64,000 nucleotides of DNA from Escallonia rubra (lineage: Eukaryota > Streptophyta > Magnoliopsida > Escalloniales > Escalloniaceae). Positions 22,847 through 36,151 of the stretch are shown piece by piece. A program made the translations under genes and the position numbers. How positions within the stretch are numbered: the stretch's first letter is position 1; every line of letters starts with the position of its first letter. The DNA is taken from the NCBI GenBank assembly GCA_033065855.1, contig JAVXUO010002884.1, forward strand, positions 620,001-684,000. The letters run 5' to 3'. The notes under the pieces were generated by a model. That model was given only the letters and a program-made list of their open reading frames with translations, made no database searches and was not told where the DNA came from.

Positions 22847-25800
22847 ATGCTGAGAGTCGGTGGAAGAAGGCTCTCCTCTCTCTCATCATGGAGGCCCACC
22901 CAGGCCGCCGTCATCTCCAAGGCTCCGGTCGACGCCGCCGATTCATTTCCCGATCACCTCAGATCCGCCCTACTCGCCCACTCCTTCCCTTTGGGCCCCC
23001 ATTTCCATCTCCCTTCCAGAGGTTAGCCAGGCTTTCCCCATCCCCATTTCATTCTTAGGGCTTCACTTCTTGCGTAAATTCACGTGCAATGAATCCCTAA
23101 ATTGGGCTTTCCTTGTTCTCTGTCTTGATGCTGTACTGCTTGATTTGCATGTTAGTGATAACTGTAATTTCGTTTTTTTTAATCTGCAATTATGATCATT
23201 GAAGAAAGAGTACAGAATGGGGTTTTATTGCATAAATAAAGACAACTCTAATGATTCTTATTATTGAAGTCCATTAAATGATTATCTGTTTATATTACAG
23301 ACGTGAGTGCTTGTTAAAGAGATGCTTTCTACTCTCTGCATATGGATTTGTATGCAGATAAGCACACAGACACGTACATCACATTTATATATCAACTGTA
23401 ATTGACTCGACATATCAAAACCAAGACTAATCACTTAAAAGTCACCCTTGGAATGATGCTTCATTCCGTTGCTTACTTTCTTAAATGAAGAAGTTGTTTT
23501 AGGCGCGCTAGAGACAAGACAATTTTAGTGACACGGATTAAACAGAATCATACTTCATATACTCACTTTTATGATATCCAATAGCTTCTATTCCACAAAT
23601 CTGCATCATAAGTTTAATTCTGTCAGAGAATCAGAATTGGTTCTCCTCAAGGATCTGATTGAGTTGAAGAAATGATTATTTGAATGCTTTTGTTGGCATT
23701 TTTCTTGTTTTGAGGTAAAATTTTCTCTTAGAGAATTCCTGTTAGTGGTGGAAAACAAACAGATTCTTCACCCCTATCTGGACTTTAGAGACATTCTCAT
23801 TGGCACTTTGCGACCTCAACGATACTGCATCATGCTTAGAAATTTGTAACTTTCACGATCGTCTTTATGCAAGACAATTTGATGTGATTAAGAAATTAAA
23901 ACGAGATTGTTGCCTTCAAGGAGGCTTGGGCAATAGATGGAAACTAGGGCAAAAGTGGTGGAAGCGCAGGGGCAAAGGGGGGAGGAGAAAGATCCTTTTT
24001 CCCTTCTTTTGATAATATTTCGAAGAGAGAAGAGAGACGACATTGCGAATCTTTGTCGACTATACTGTTAGGATCTACGATGCATGAAGGCTGATCTACA
24101 ATAAGATCATGGTGACTAGGTGTTTAGTTATAGGTTTTGTGCTTGAGAAGTTAGGTTGGATTTTAAGGGATACTAGAGATATTTTGGCCTTCTGGGTCCT
24201 TTTGGGGTCTTAAGGATGCTAGGTTATGGTCCTCTGCTTAGGAACGGTATGGTTTGGCATTTTTTGATTCAAAGGGTTGAACATCTGTGTTCCATGGACT
24301 TGTACAGCTGTTGGATATGGATGCTTGCCCAAGTACTTTTTTTTTAAATAAGCAAACTCATCGGGATTGTCGGATACATTTTATTTATTTTCAGTTTGCA
24401 TAAGTCAGTAAAAAATCTATAGCTATGCCTAACTGAAGTTACTCACAAATGTATAGTTGTGACACATGGACTGATGGAAGAAACTGCATGATGTGGTATC
24501 ACTTTACCCATACAAAAAGTTTACTCATCATAATATAGTTTACACATAAAAATATTGGAAGTTATAGCAGAAATATGCATAGTAATAAGTATGTGGATTC
24601 ATAGAGATCCATCCAAAACTAATTGCCGGTCATGTGAAACTTTTTCTGGAGCCCACTGGTTCATTTTGGATGTTTTTTCCTCTGTTTCCACTTGCCAAGT
24701 GTATGCTTTATTGTTTGAATTCCTGTCAATCTGTTAGTCTGTTGTTTCCCTTGGAAGTATAACTTAAAATTGGAATTAAAGATAATTTCCGCCAAAATAT
24801 CAGGACTCAGGAGTACCCCTTCTATTTATGTTTATAGGGAATGTCACCCTTTGCTTATATATTAAAAAGGGCTGCCCACAGCACAAAGTTCTCGCTGTTA
24901 CGGGGTCTGAGGAGGGCAGATACAAGCAACCTGATCCTCTCTTTGTGGAGAGACCGCTTTGCATTTCGAACCTATTAACCTACCATTAATTCTTAACACT
25001 TTGAGTTGGACAATCTCCATTTCATGTTCATCCTCTCAACCCATGCTTTAGGCACTTGCAACAATAACAAATTAACAATACATCAATAACGAAACAAGTA
25101 GAGTTGGAGGATGGAAAATATTCTGTAGCATGTATTTATGTGCCTTGGTTCATATTTTAGGTGAAGATGTGTTGTTTGAGTGGTGAAAAGTATGTGAAAG
25201 GGTGTGATCATGATAATGGAGAATTGCCTAACATCATTAAAGTACCTCAAATTTTACATTTAGCATGCATGAAAATCTAGTTGAGGTAACGGTTATGTTG
25301 CAGCCTAGGGTTAAGTTAGAATCATGATTTTGTTTCCTCTTCTCGGTCGTTCACTACGAGTTGTGATCTTCCATGTTTGGACTGAGCAACTTATACTTTA
25401 TATCTAATTATGTTGTACTCGTTACCTCCCAAAACAAGTGATTTGGTCTGAATTTGTATACATATTAAGGAGTTTAGTCATATATTCTGTATTTCCCTTT
25501 CAACCCTTAAGTGCATCTCTGGCCACCAGCTCGGTCTCTGTCTCCGTCTCTCTTATTTTCTGTCCCTCGCTCCCCATCCTTCCCCCTCTGGCTCGCTCGC
25601 CATTGCTATGAACTGATTCCCTGTTCTCTCTTTCTCAAAATCTTGTTTTCATCAATTTTTTACAAGTTGAGGCTTGTAAATCTGTTTTTCTTTCTTTTAA
25701 TCGATTTATTCAGTAGTCATCTTTTTTTCCAAACAATTCAACTCAATACTTGTATTCTGACACCAAACATCATAAGAAAATTTGGAGCTATCACTTTAGG

Positions 25801-28472
25801 CCAAACCCAATGGCCATCTAATTTTCATAATCAAACCCCTGTCAGTCAAATAAAAAACGTAAATGAATTCTAAAAATATGATAGTTTTAAATCTGCAATG
25901 ACCTGGATGCCCACCCCGCCTCACTGAATTCCCAGCAACTCCTAGGCAAACGACTCAATCCTAGTTGTCCACTCAGCAACCGCCTGATCTGGAGAGGTTT
26001 TTTTCTTTCTCAAATCTACTGAGTTTTTATTCCAGTGGATGTTGCAGAGATCAATTACTCTTTGTTGGAAAATTGCAAATAATATGATCCTAGGTGGGTA
26101 GCCTAGATCTGATGGAGGGAGATGGGTGTCGAATTGCTATCCATGGGGGTAGCGTTGCTGGCTTCTCTCTCTACTGGTTGTGTTATGCTGCATCTCTCTC
26201 TCTCTCCCCCTCTCTCTACCTGTTTTTGGGTGTACAAGTTGTTTGATGCTAATGTTGTGGGCCGTCATTTTCGTGAATTAGTTAGCAAGGGTACTTCTGG
26301 AGGGTTTTTAGCTAGAATAAGGTAGCACTTAATTTGGACATGTGAGCACTTATATGGGATAGAGGGAGTATGATTCCTTTTTTTATTTGTAGGGATCGTA
26401 ACGACGATGCTACTTGATCAATAATGCAATATTAGTAGGTTATGTGAAACCAATTATAGAAAATTGTTATATCAAAGCCATATAATTACTTTCTCAAAAT
26501 AATGTATTCGATTGCATTAAAACCGGTCCTGCTTAACTGAAGCTTCCGTGATTTTCCTCTCTGCATTCCCCTGGTCTGCTTGTTCTTTGAAATATCTAAT
26601 ACGACTGGCATTACTTACCATCGGAACAGTAATACTACTTCTGTCATCATTCTGCTAACCACTTTTAGGAGGACAAGTGCTGCAGTTCTCATTTACTGCA
26701 CGAAGAGCAAGTTGCAACACAAACTATTGTTGACGAAACCAATTTATTTTGATATGGTTGGGTCATGTTGAGGTAACATAAGTAATTGGCTGTAAGGACT
26801 TGTATGAGTTGAAGTACTAACTGGGAAACATTGGAGGGTTTAAGGAAATGATAAGAACTGGTATTAGAGGAATTAAGCAGGCTGAGCTTAGGTAACCTTA
26901 GGTAGCAGCCCCTTGCATTTTTTGAGTTGTTTAGTCAACCAACATTCTTCATGTATATTCATGTTATTTTTCCCTCGCGATTGTCTATTTTCTTTATTAC
27001 TAATAAATAAATGTTAGTAGGCATGGAGAAGGCTCTTATCCATAAAAATTGTTAGAACAACAGGAATGCCGCTGGTTGAGGTAATAAAGAAAGCCACATG
27101 TTGGGTGTAACTAAAAAGTGTTTCTGTAGGCATAGGGAAACAGATTAATGTAGTGTACTGAAAATAGTTAATGCACAAACTTCCTTAGTCAAGTCCCCTT
27201 GAACATTGCAAGTGTATTATAAGCTAAACTGTATATAAAGATCTACGTAGAAGGAAACAAGAGCTTTTGGTAACAAGGAGTTGTCTATAGGGTGTAGAAA
27301 AACTGTCTTTTTGAATCTTCCGCTCTTGTGGGTAGAGGAGTCGTGACAAATCTCTTCTGAGGCTCTTCTGGCCTTTTTTTTTAGAGTTACGTCATAATCA
27401 CTTTTGGTGTATCTCTCTGTACACAAGTTTCGTACTCTCTGTGCGGTGTGTTCCATTTATATCAATCAGCTACTTATCTAAAGAGAAAAAAGTCCTGGAG
27501 GGTAAGATCATGGTCGTTAAATTGTTTAGAATATGTGATTTGGTTTTGTTGGAGATTGGATCTGTATAGGTCCATGTCAATTGAGCCTAAATGGTTATAT
27601 TTTTCCTTCATATTATTTACCGCATTGCTATTGGAAAATGGTCTTGCAGTATCTAAGCATGCATTCCAGAATGTACTACTTTTTTATGGTTGTCTTTATT
27701 GTGTCAACGAGCAACCTCGTCCCTCCCACTTCTTTTAAAAGCTAGGTAAATGGCAGGACAAGGTCATCCTTGTTTACTTCTTGGTTACATGTTATATTGA
27801 GTGACTTTGTGGATAATGATTGCTTCAGGTTTTGCTTCCGAGTCGCTGACACCAAGGAAGGAAAACAGCATCCTTACAGACATTCCACCGACAGTTGCAG
27901 CTGTTAAGAACCCAACCTCAAAGATAGTATATGATGAGCACAATCATGAGCGTTACCCTCCAGGTGACCCAAGCAAGCGGGCATTTGCCTATTTTGTTTT
28001 GACAGGCGGCAGGTTCGTATACGCTTCCCTGATCCGCCTGCTGGTCCTGAAGTTTGTTCTCAGCATGTCTGCCAGCAAGGACGTTCTTGCAATGGCCTCT
28101 CTGGAGGTTGATCTATCTAGCATTGAGCCTGGTAAGACTGTGACTGTTAAGTGGCGTGGAAAGCCAGTCTTCATCAGGCGCCGAACCGAGTCGGATATTA
28201 AGCTGGCAAACACTGTTGATTTGAGATCTCTACGTGATCCGCAGGAAGATGCTGCCAGGGTTAAAGATCCGGAATGGCTTATTGTCGTTGGTGTCTGTAC
28301 CCACCTGGGTTGCATCCCCTTACCCAATGCTGGTGACTATAATGGCTGGTTTTGCCCCTGCCATGGTTCTCATTATGACATATCTGGCAGGATACGCAAG
28401 GGCCCTGCACCATACAATCTAGAAGTACCCACTTACAGTTTCTTGGAAGACAACAAGTTGCTGATTGGATGA
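22847..28472 (+). CDS. UCR1: Mitochondrial Rieske iron-sulfur protein, cytochrome bc1 complex
   Basis: Two exons (22847-23021 and 27829-28472) join in phase to give 272 aa, normal for plant RISP. Exon 1 is the mitochondrial presequence ([12 protein letters not shown]). Exon 2 holds a conserved anchor region ([20 protein letters not shown]). The single transmembrane helix lies at about 110-138 and is followed by the hinge and the Rieske fold. The 2Fe-2S ligands are visible: CTHLGC (Cys215, His217, with Cys220 in the disulfide) and CPCHGSH (Cys234 and His237, with Cys236 in the disulfide). The known role is electron transfer from ubiquinol to cytochrome c1 in complex III of the inner mitochondrial membrane. 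The 4.8-kb intron contains a SINE. Absence of a chloroplast-type sequence and the [14 protein letters not shown] block rule out the plastid b6f Rieske protein. Confidence 0.96.
24868..24985 (-). mobile_element. Au-like SINE fragment in the Rieske intron
   Basis: Read on the minus strand it runs GGTTCGAAATGC, AGCGGTCTCTCC, AGAGAGGATCAGGTTGC, ATCTGCCCTCCTCAGACCCCG and GCAGCCCTTTTT. This is the order of the Au SINE 3' half, with the terminal CCCTTTTT, and it is diverged. It is one of two such SINE pieces in the window. Confidence 0.6.
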
Positions 28473-29155
28473 GGCGCGGAGATGAATCCCTTTTCAAGTG
28501 GATGGTGGGAATTAGGATATCGATATATTTTAACTTAATTTGAAATTGCCTGATATCTGTTGCAGATATCTTTGTTTTCCATTTCTTTCCATTCAGGCAT
28601 GTTTAGCAATGCTTTTTGTAACTTGGAGGCCACTTCTGTTTACGCTGGTGTTGTCTGGAATACTAAATAAGGTGGCTATTCTGTGTTGGTCTTATGTGAG
28701 CTGAAGCTTCTTAATGTTGCGAGATAAAAAGGAATTATGTATATCCTCGGCTTCAATGGCAATTAATGAGATTCTTTCACCCAAGTCTGCTACTGCGAAG
28801 TCTTCGTGCGACTTTGCTTTCTAGCTTATTACATACGTCAGTCTAGAGTTGGAAATTTGTGGGGCAACAGTAGCAATTTTTATATAGAGGGGCTGCTTGT
28901 TTGTGCTTGCATGAGAATGGTCTTCTTGTCTTGGACTAAATAAGATAACTATTCACTTCCGTAATGTATTTAGATTTATACTCCTTCCAGCACAACTGTT
29001 TTCCATAGGCCGAGTACAGAAATTAAGCGTAACAAAACTCTTGTAAGAAAAACAGATCGATTTTCTCTGCCCAAAGTAAAGGACTTGTGGAACCCTTGAG
29101 CAAGGTTTATGCCTCTTTCCTGCACAGGACAGCAAGATGTTTCTAAACTTGATTC
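28473..29155. other. Convergent spacer between Rieske and CCB1 genes
   Basis: The stop codons of the two genes face each other across about 680 bp that should carry both 3' UTRs. No frame with coding character was found. Confidence 0.6.
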
Positions 29156-30706
29156 TCATCTCTCAAAGATGCCTTTGACGTAAACCATGCCCTTTTCACT
29201 CAGTTGAAGCTCCTTCCTCATTTGCTCCACTTGCTCGTCATCGCCTTGCACGATGATTTCTGACAGAGTCCCGTCTTCTGCAACTATCATTTTAACCTTG
29301 ATCTGCTCTTTCCTTGATGCTCGTTTCCAGTAATACGCTCCTCTGTTCACATTCTTATGTATTACTACTTATGCCCAGCAACCATGGTAAGTTTAAAAAT
29401 CTGGTTAACTAGTACAGGGAACAAGAAGGAAGGAACGGACACTTACGCAAGTGGGCTTAGTGTGGTAAGCCAGAACCAGTTGTTTCCCACGTCTGGAACA
29501 GTTATAGTCAGAACAAGAGCGACGCTTGCTAGGCTTATGCAGGTGCAAAATGTAAGAAGAGCTGCTTGTCCTCGGCTTGGCACCATTGTGCCTTCAAACC
29601 TTAATAAAGAGAAATATACCTAATGAGAGAGATTAATACAACTCTGAGATGTCCAGGTTCAAATTTGGCATTCTGCTTATATCGTCAAGCACAATATGAC
29701 GTTAAAAGCGTAGCAGTTTTTCGCACTGCGCTGGAAAGACTACCAAGCATAATCTATCATAAACAATCATCATCGTCGTCGTCAACTAAGCCTTTGTCCC
29801 AAACTGGTTAGAGTTGGTTAGTTGAAATTTTTTCTTCTATTCCCCTCTTCCCCTCTATAACAGAATCATAAACAATGGGGATGGTAAAGAGCCTCCTGCT
29901 ATCTTCAGTGTTCAATCATGTGAGGAGTGAGGATATAAATTCATTAACAAACAGATGAGGCTGCAGGCTTTGAAAATCTTGTTGAATAGAAAGAAACGGG
30001 GATAACAGGGCTTACGTGATGGTCTCTCCTTTATCCAACACCGAGAAATTGTTGCGACTGAAGAAAGAAAGAATCTCTCCAGCCGCCTGGTTAGGCACCT
30101 TCTTGCCTTCCCCTTCCCCTATAAACGTCTTCTTCACGACCTGAATTCAGTTCAATTCCCGTTCAGCTTACAAGATGTAGCAAGTAAACCCACCCACTCT
30201 TACATAGTACTAGTAGTAATATAATTCTGCAGCGCCAATTTCTTAGAACTGGAAGCTGCTACTGCTCAAATTGTGAATTTTGAATGCTATGATTGATTGC
30301 TCAGTATTACTTGTGGAGACCACAGAACCCAGCAGGTACACACAATGGCAGGAAGTTCGATTACCTTAGATTTGACAGAGCGCTTGATGAGGGACCAGAT
30401 TCCAGGAACAGAGATGACAAAGAGACCAAGAGAAGTGTAGTAGCTGGCGGTTGAATAGCCGGCGGTATCGGCTGCAAGTAAGAAGAAAGAGGAGGCTGCT
30501 CCTTGGTGAAGTGCAACAGCGGTAGAGGATTCGTGGAGAAGGGACGAGGAGACCGCCAATCTCTTCTTGGGTCTTGCTGTTGCTGGGATAGGAGTGCCTC
30601 TCCCTTTGAGCCATTGCTGGTCGTGTAATGATGAGGAATATCTTCTTGTATTGGACTCGAATTTTGAAGAAGGGGACAGAAGTGAATTAGCTGCTGCCAT
30701 TGCCAT
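29156..30706 (-). CDS. CCB1: CCB1, cofactor assembly of cytochrome b6f (haem c(i) insertion)
   Basis: Four exons (30706-30365, 30140-30016, 29599-29447, 29342-29156) give 268 aa with closed phases. The first 70 or so residues are Ser/Ala/Arg-rich, like a chloroplast transit peptide. TAGYSTASYYTSLGLFVISVPGIW-type sequence (membrane helix), then SLIKRSVKSK, KKVPNQAAGEILSFF, and MVPSRGQAALLTFCTCISLA leading into a second helix are diagnostic of CCB1. The end is a soluble tail with KELQLSEKGMVYVKG. The known role is in the thylakoid CCB (System IV) pathway, where CCB1-CCB4 attach haem c(i) to cytochrome b6 of the b6f complex. The start could be either of two ATGs two codons apart (30706 or 30700). 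It is convergent with the Rieske gene. Confidence 0.94.
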
Positions 30707-31439
30707 CTGTGCTGTGCTGGATGAAGCTCCTCCTCCCCTCCCGACCTCTCTCTCGGAAAGATAAATTTTAGGATTAATTACAACCAGGTCCCTCGTGAAA
30801 TTATACATGTGTCTATTATTTTAAACAAATACCGATAATGTCGGTTGACCATAGGAAATCTTCAAATACATAAAAATTCTAACAAAATGACTATATTTCC
30901 CATGACTCGAAGAAAATTGTTGAAATACCATTTATCTTTCCTCTTTTTCTTCGAGAACCAACCACCAACACCCCCATCCAAGACCCCAACCGCATCCCAT
31001 AGTTGTACCACCCTAACACCACCAACTGCCGCATACCACCACCATATCCTCCTCGACCAATCACGGTGGCAGCACTACTGCACCACCCAACACCCTCAAC
31101 CACCCCTGTCATAGAATAACTTATGCAGTTCTTTGAAAAGGAAATGATACCCGCACCTGCCTAACAACTGTAGAACATAGATGGGCAACATGCAGTAAGA
31201 GCCCCATGAGTTTGGCTTCAAGCTTGGCATAGGATGATATATATTCATGGTTAGTAATTATCTATTCTTACTCTTAATTGAATCAAGCATATAAAAACTT
31301 TGAACATGTGCAGTTTATCTTCATCGTGTTTCTAAAGAATAACTTTTATGAACTGTCAGAAACTCTGAGAGCACAAAAGTTTCAACTCAAGGGTGCTATA
31401 CACTTTGATGACTCTTTGTTCCCAACCTATTCTGGTCGT
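30707..31439. other. Spacer with CCB1 promoter
   Basis: Upstream of the minus-strand CCB1 start. A short C-rich segment at 30960-31115 gives Pro/Thr-rich frames of no recognisable family. No other feature was seen. Confidence 0.5.
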
Positions 31440-32159
31440 ACCCAAAGGCCCACTGTGGTCCCATTTTGCATGACACGTCCGCACAAGTAACAGTCATTTT
31501 CAACGCTCACAACCGGTCAAAGCATGCACGCTCAAGTCACGAACACTTCTCACTTTCGTCACGTCACTTCGTCACTAAGAAACTCATTTTCGCACGAAGC
31601 CTTATTACGCTTCGACCGTCGCACTTCGCCTGTTGCCCGTCGATGCGCCGTGGCACTTGCCCAAGAAGGTTGGCCTTGGCCTCCCCCTTGGGGTCGGCCT
31701 CGGCTTCCCCGTTGGGGTCGGCCGAGGCCTCGCCGCCTCGCCGTTAGGGTCGGCCTCCCCTTGAGGTTGGCCTTGGCCTTCCCCGAAGGGTTGGCCTTTG
31801 GCCTCCATCCTTAGCACATTCACTTCTCTTCAAGGGACAATACATAACTCCGCGACCCCCGTCGCCCGGACACAACTCCGCGATCCCCGTCGCCGACGTC
31901 CGGGCGTCGCACTTCAACACTCCGCCGCGCCCGTGCGCCGCGCCGCTGATACAGCCGTGCCCCCAAGCTCTCTGTCACACTACCGTGCCCCCGGCACCTT
32001 ACGCACTCTGTCGCGCCCATGCACCGCGCCATTGACACAGACATGCCCCCAGCACCTTACTCACTTCATCGCGCACATGCACCACAATCATGTCATCATG
32101 CCCCCGGGCACCACACTCATTCATCACGCCATGCGCACCTTGCCCTGGTCATGGAACAT

Positions 32160-32925
32160 GCTTCGACCCACTCTCCGGAGTGTACATCACCCGCGGGGAT
32201 AGGCGACTCCTCCGGGACACTATCTCTGCCAGGGAGCTTTTCAACTCCCCTTCCGCTAGGTAGATGGCTCCTCCGGGATGCTACCTCGGCCAGTCGGGTA
32301 GACGGTTCCTCCGGGATGCTACCTTGACATGCTCCGAGTGCTTCGGCACAAGGACTCACCCGCGGGGATAGACGACTCCTCCGAGACACTCTCTCTGCTA
32401 GGGAGCTCTTCAACTCCCATTCCGCCAGGTAGACGGCTCCTCCGGGATGCTACCTCGACCAGTTGGGTAGACGGCTCCTCCGGGATGCTACCTTGACATG
32501 CTCCGAGTGCTCCGGCACAAGGACTCACCCGCGGGGATAGGCGACTCCTCCGGGACACTATCTCTGCCAGGGAGCTCTTCAACTCCTCTTCCGCCAGGTA
32601 GACGGCTCCTCTGGGATGCTACCTCGGACAGTCGGGTAGACGGCTCCTCCGAGATGCTACCTTGCTCCGAGTGCTCCGGCACAAAGACTCACCCGCGGGG
32701 ATAGGCGACTCCTCCGGGACACTATCTCTGCCAGGGAGCTCCAAGTGCTCCGGCACAAAAGACTCCCATTCTGCCAGGTAGACGGCTCCTCCAGGATGCT
32801 ACCTTGGCCGGTCAGGTAGATGGCTCCTCTGGGATGCTACCTCGGCCTGCGGAATAGGCGACTCCTCCGGGATGCTACCTCGGCCTGCGGAATAGGCGAC
32901 TCCTTCGGGACACTATCTCCGTCAG
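32160..32925 (+). repeat. 169-bp tandem array built on a GGCTCCTCCGGGATGCTACC motif
   Basis: The CCGCGGGGATAG anchor recurs at about 32191, 32360, 32529 and 32693, spacings of 169, 169 and 164 bp. Within each unit the sub-motif CTCCTCCGGGA occurs about three times (14 variants in all), once followed by CACTATCTCTGCCAGGG and twice by TGCTACCT. The right end degenerates into shorter units after 32800. The same-phase frames it creates are artefacts of the repeat. Confidence 0.9.
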
Positions 32926-33284
32926 GGTGCCTGCGTGACTGGCCTACGTGCTCTGGCACTGGGGGCTTGCGTCGGCACCCCTAGGGACTATGACCCCCGG
33001 GTCACTCCGAGACGGGAGCAGGTCTTCGGAGGGCATCACGCCTGGTTCATGTCAGGCCTGTGGGACTCCGCAAGGGCTTGGATTGGAGGCTAGATCAAGG
33101 GGGTTCTCTGGCCACACCGACGTTGTGGGAGCCAGTCTTTCCAGACAGACAGAGCGACGCTGTGCGGGGCAGGCCGGTTGAATATGCAATCCGACAGTCC
33201 ATGGAGCACCGGCACCCGTGGAACCCCCGGTGACGTGTCACTCTCGGGGAGCGCCACGTGTCGATTTATGACATCATCATCTCA

Positions 33285-33300
33285 ATCTCTATAAATAGAG
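33285..33300 (+). promoter_or_regulatory. TATA box of the LTR-like element
   Basis: CTATAAATAGAGG lies about 40 bp downstream of a G-box-like CCACGTGTC and TGACATCATC. This is a strong plant core-promoter arrangement, and no protein-coding gene begins close by, so it more likely drove a retroelement. Confidence 0.5.
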
Positions 33301-33610
33301 GTCTTGAGAATTCATTTGAAAAGTTGGACATTTTCAGGACTTCTTCTTCACTCTCTCACATTTTCACTTTCTCACTCTAGAATCCTAGAGAGAGAAACAT
33401 ACAGGACCCTGACTTTGGACCTAAGCATCGAACTGTAACTGTCGTCGTATATTCATCCTGCGCTATCGCCCTCGCAGCACTGCCACCCTCAAGCTCTGTC
33501 TGGGAAGCCCTTGGTCTCTGCCCTTGTTCCACCCTTGCTGTGTCTCACATCAACATACTTGGAAGCTGACTCGAACTGCAGCCTTTGTGGCACCTTCACG
33601 TAAGTACGAA

Positions 33611-35280
33611 CCCATTTTCTTTGACATCACTCTTTAAAGGGATTATTTGTTTGAGGAATTTATGAAAAATCTGTTTAGTTAGGGTAAATAAAGGTTGACA
33701 TAAAAAATTAAGAATTAGTTTGTGTGTGGTGCTGAAAAGTATTAAACGATACAACATTCATGACTTTTGTAAGTTGGACTTTCAGTCATTAACCTTAGGT
33801 CGAAATATTTTGGAGTTACCGCGTACTCAAGCATGCCTATTTTACCTTTCCATTCATGTTAAGCTTCCTGATTTGATATGACATTGTCATGTGTTAAGAC
33901 TCCATAAGACCTCACTTTACCTTCTTACTTAAGTTTTCATCTCTATTTTTCATGTTTTATTACATCTACTCCCATGATGACACGTTGCGGGTTAATTTTT
34001 CATGCCTTGTGCGAGTGACCCATGTGCCAATTAACCATCGTTGCCTTAATTTGTTAGTTGATAACCATCACCCCCCTATCTTAGGACAAATCTGTCTTGA
34101 GTAGGGTGTTCTTCTTAGGTCGATCACTTGACTTATTAGTGACGTGGCACACCGAGACTTTAGAATGAATCAGCCCGGCTGGGCCAAATCAAGCTAGATT
34201 TCTATTGGTGTAAACATAATTACAGTCATAGAACATGATTCAACTGGTTCAACACTAATAAGTAAAAATATCAGAATCGAGTAGCTGAGAGGGCTAGTTC
34301 GCGGTTCAATGATTCGACTGGTTTTATCATTTTTAGTAATTAAGAAAGTCTTTGAATACATATAGCTAATAAAAGCTCTACATATAAGACACGTCGCATA
34401 TAAGTGCATTGACTCAATGGTTCAACACTAGGAACATTGACAGGATGAATTGCCTAGTTCTTGTTCGGTTCACTCCAACTGATTTATTGTATTCGTTCCA
34501 ATTCGATTGCATATCCATCTAATCAAGGCACCAAATCCAAGCTGCCTTGTTCATGGTTCAACAGACCTCTTAAATTTAGATAACCATGGTATGCTTCAGT
34601 AACGAACTAATGACTTCACTGATACGACTCTCTATTTGCACCCAAACTGGATTGAACTACACATAAAACGTCTTTAAAACGGATGAAACAAGGCGGTTAA
34701 CCCATAAATCCGATGGGACAAGCATACGCGCAACAATTGAGATATACAATCAAAGGCGCGATGTAAGACATTCAAACCCTCTTTGCCTAGCACGAAAAAG
34801 AACAGTTATCAGTAGTAGCTTGAATCTTATTTATTGGAATTAATACTCATGCTCCATAGTTAAACACTTACATTTCGCGTCCAACACAAAAAGTTCTAAA
34901 AAGTGTTACTAAGACATCTTTAGCATAGAAAAACATAATTCGTACGGATCCAAGTGCAGCAAGACTACCATTTTTTCATTGATAACACACATTTTTTTGA
35001 ACACGTATCTAACCATTGTCTTTCTTTTCTTTATAAGAGTTTTAGACGTTAAATAGATGGTAAATTTAGAACTTTTCTACCCGTTGTATTTATTAAACAG
35101 AACCATATGTTTACACTGAAATCTTTGATTTTTTTAAAATTCAATAAAATGAATATATAAAATCGGATAAAATGTTGAACCAATAGTAGACTAATCAATT
35201 GTGAATTACTTCCGTTAAACCGTAACATTGTGCTAGTTCTCTACCCACATCCGATTCAAAACTTTTAGGATATTAATTTT
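33611..35280. other. AT-rich spacer
   Basis: No gene or clear transposon found. Loosely repeated motifs of the type GGTTCAACACTA (34235 and 34410) and GACTGGTT suggest an old degraded repeat. Confidence 0.4.
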
Positions 35281-36151
35281 CTTTTGATTTTCGCTCCTCG
35301 AACTAATGACTATGGCCTAGTCATTTGGATGTGTCAAGTCAGAATGTCGAGACCCCCTCCCGTCCCAATGGTGAATAGTGACAAGACCGAGCCAAGCCGA
35401 GCCCCAAAGCAAGCGTGCGCGCGCGAAGGTGAGACACAGGAGAGACTGATTGATTCAGTTTCGACCAAGCAAATAGAAGAGACTTCAACCACCATAACGC
35501 TTCCCAGAGCACAACAAACACGCACGCACGCGCCCACACACACACCTCCGTCTGATTTTCCCCCAATGTATCTATCCACCATCACCTATGTCTCGTATCT
35601 ACACACACACAAACACACACAGACACACACAACTGTTGCCGCTCGCCTCTCTTTTCTCTCTCTCTCTCCTCCACATCGAATCCGATAGCCCAAGTGCCCC
35701 AATCTCCTCGAGTTCTCTATCTTCTTTCGGGGGGTTAATTTCTTGATTTACTGACTCCAGCATTGAGCGCGCTTTTGAGGTATTGCTCGGGCTTCAATTT
35801 TTTAGGTCTTCGTTTCTTGAAATTCCGACAAAAAACAAAGTTTTCTTTATTCGTATATGTTGACCGTCTCAATGGATTCTTACTGGTTGCATTGGTGTTA
35901 AGCTGTCGTGTGGATTTTGAGGTATTTGCTTCTGACATTTAATTTGTATATTTCTCGTTTTGGCCCCATAATTCCCACTCTGGGATTTTTTTTAATTTCC
36001 TCATATACACTGTAATGGTCTCTGGGCAATTTACCCTGTATAGGATTGTGAAATTCTAGACTGAAAGGTAAATACATGTTCTGTCTTTCCTTGGGTCGTC
36101 CTGTCTGGAAATTTATATGAGAGGATTCAGTTGGAATGCATAGCTTGTATG

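Larger units (their letters stand above)
31440..33610 (+). mobile_element. LTR-like retroelement sequence (possible solo LTR) with internal tandem array
   Basis: This block is much more GC-rich than its surroundings and has no real coding frame. From left to right it holds short diverged repeats (31670-31800, GGTCGGCCT), a 169-bp tandem array (own entry), G-box-like CCACGTGTC at about 33250 and a TATA box (CTATAAATAG) at about 33290. A leader-like CT-rich stretch follows to about 33600. Promoter at the right-hand third preceded by tandem repeats is the layout of large plant LTRs. No gag-pol, primer-binding site or polypurine tract borders it, so solo LTR is an inference. TG/CA ends and target duplication could not be fixed, so the limits are approximate. 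Confidence 0.45.

Noticed and set aside
31466..32704. Several overlapping frames in the GC-rich block
   Set aside because: They arise from the 169-bp repeat and GC-rich DNA, lack domains and occur on both strands.
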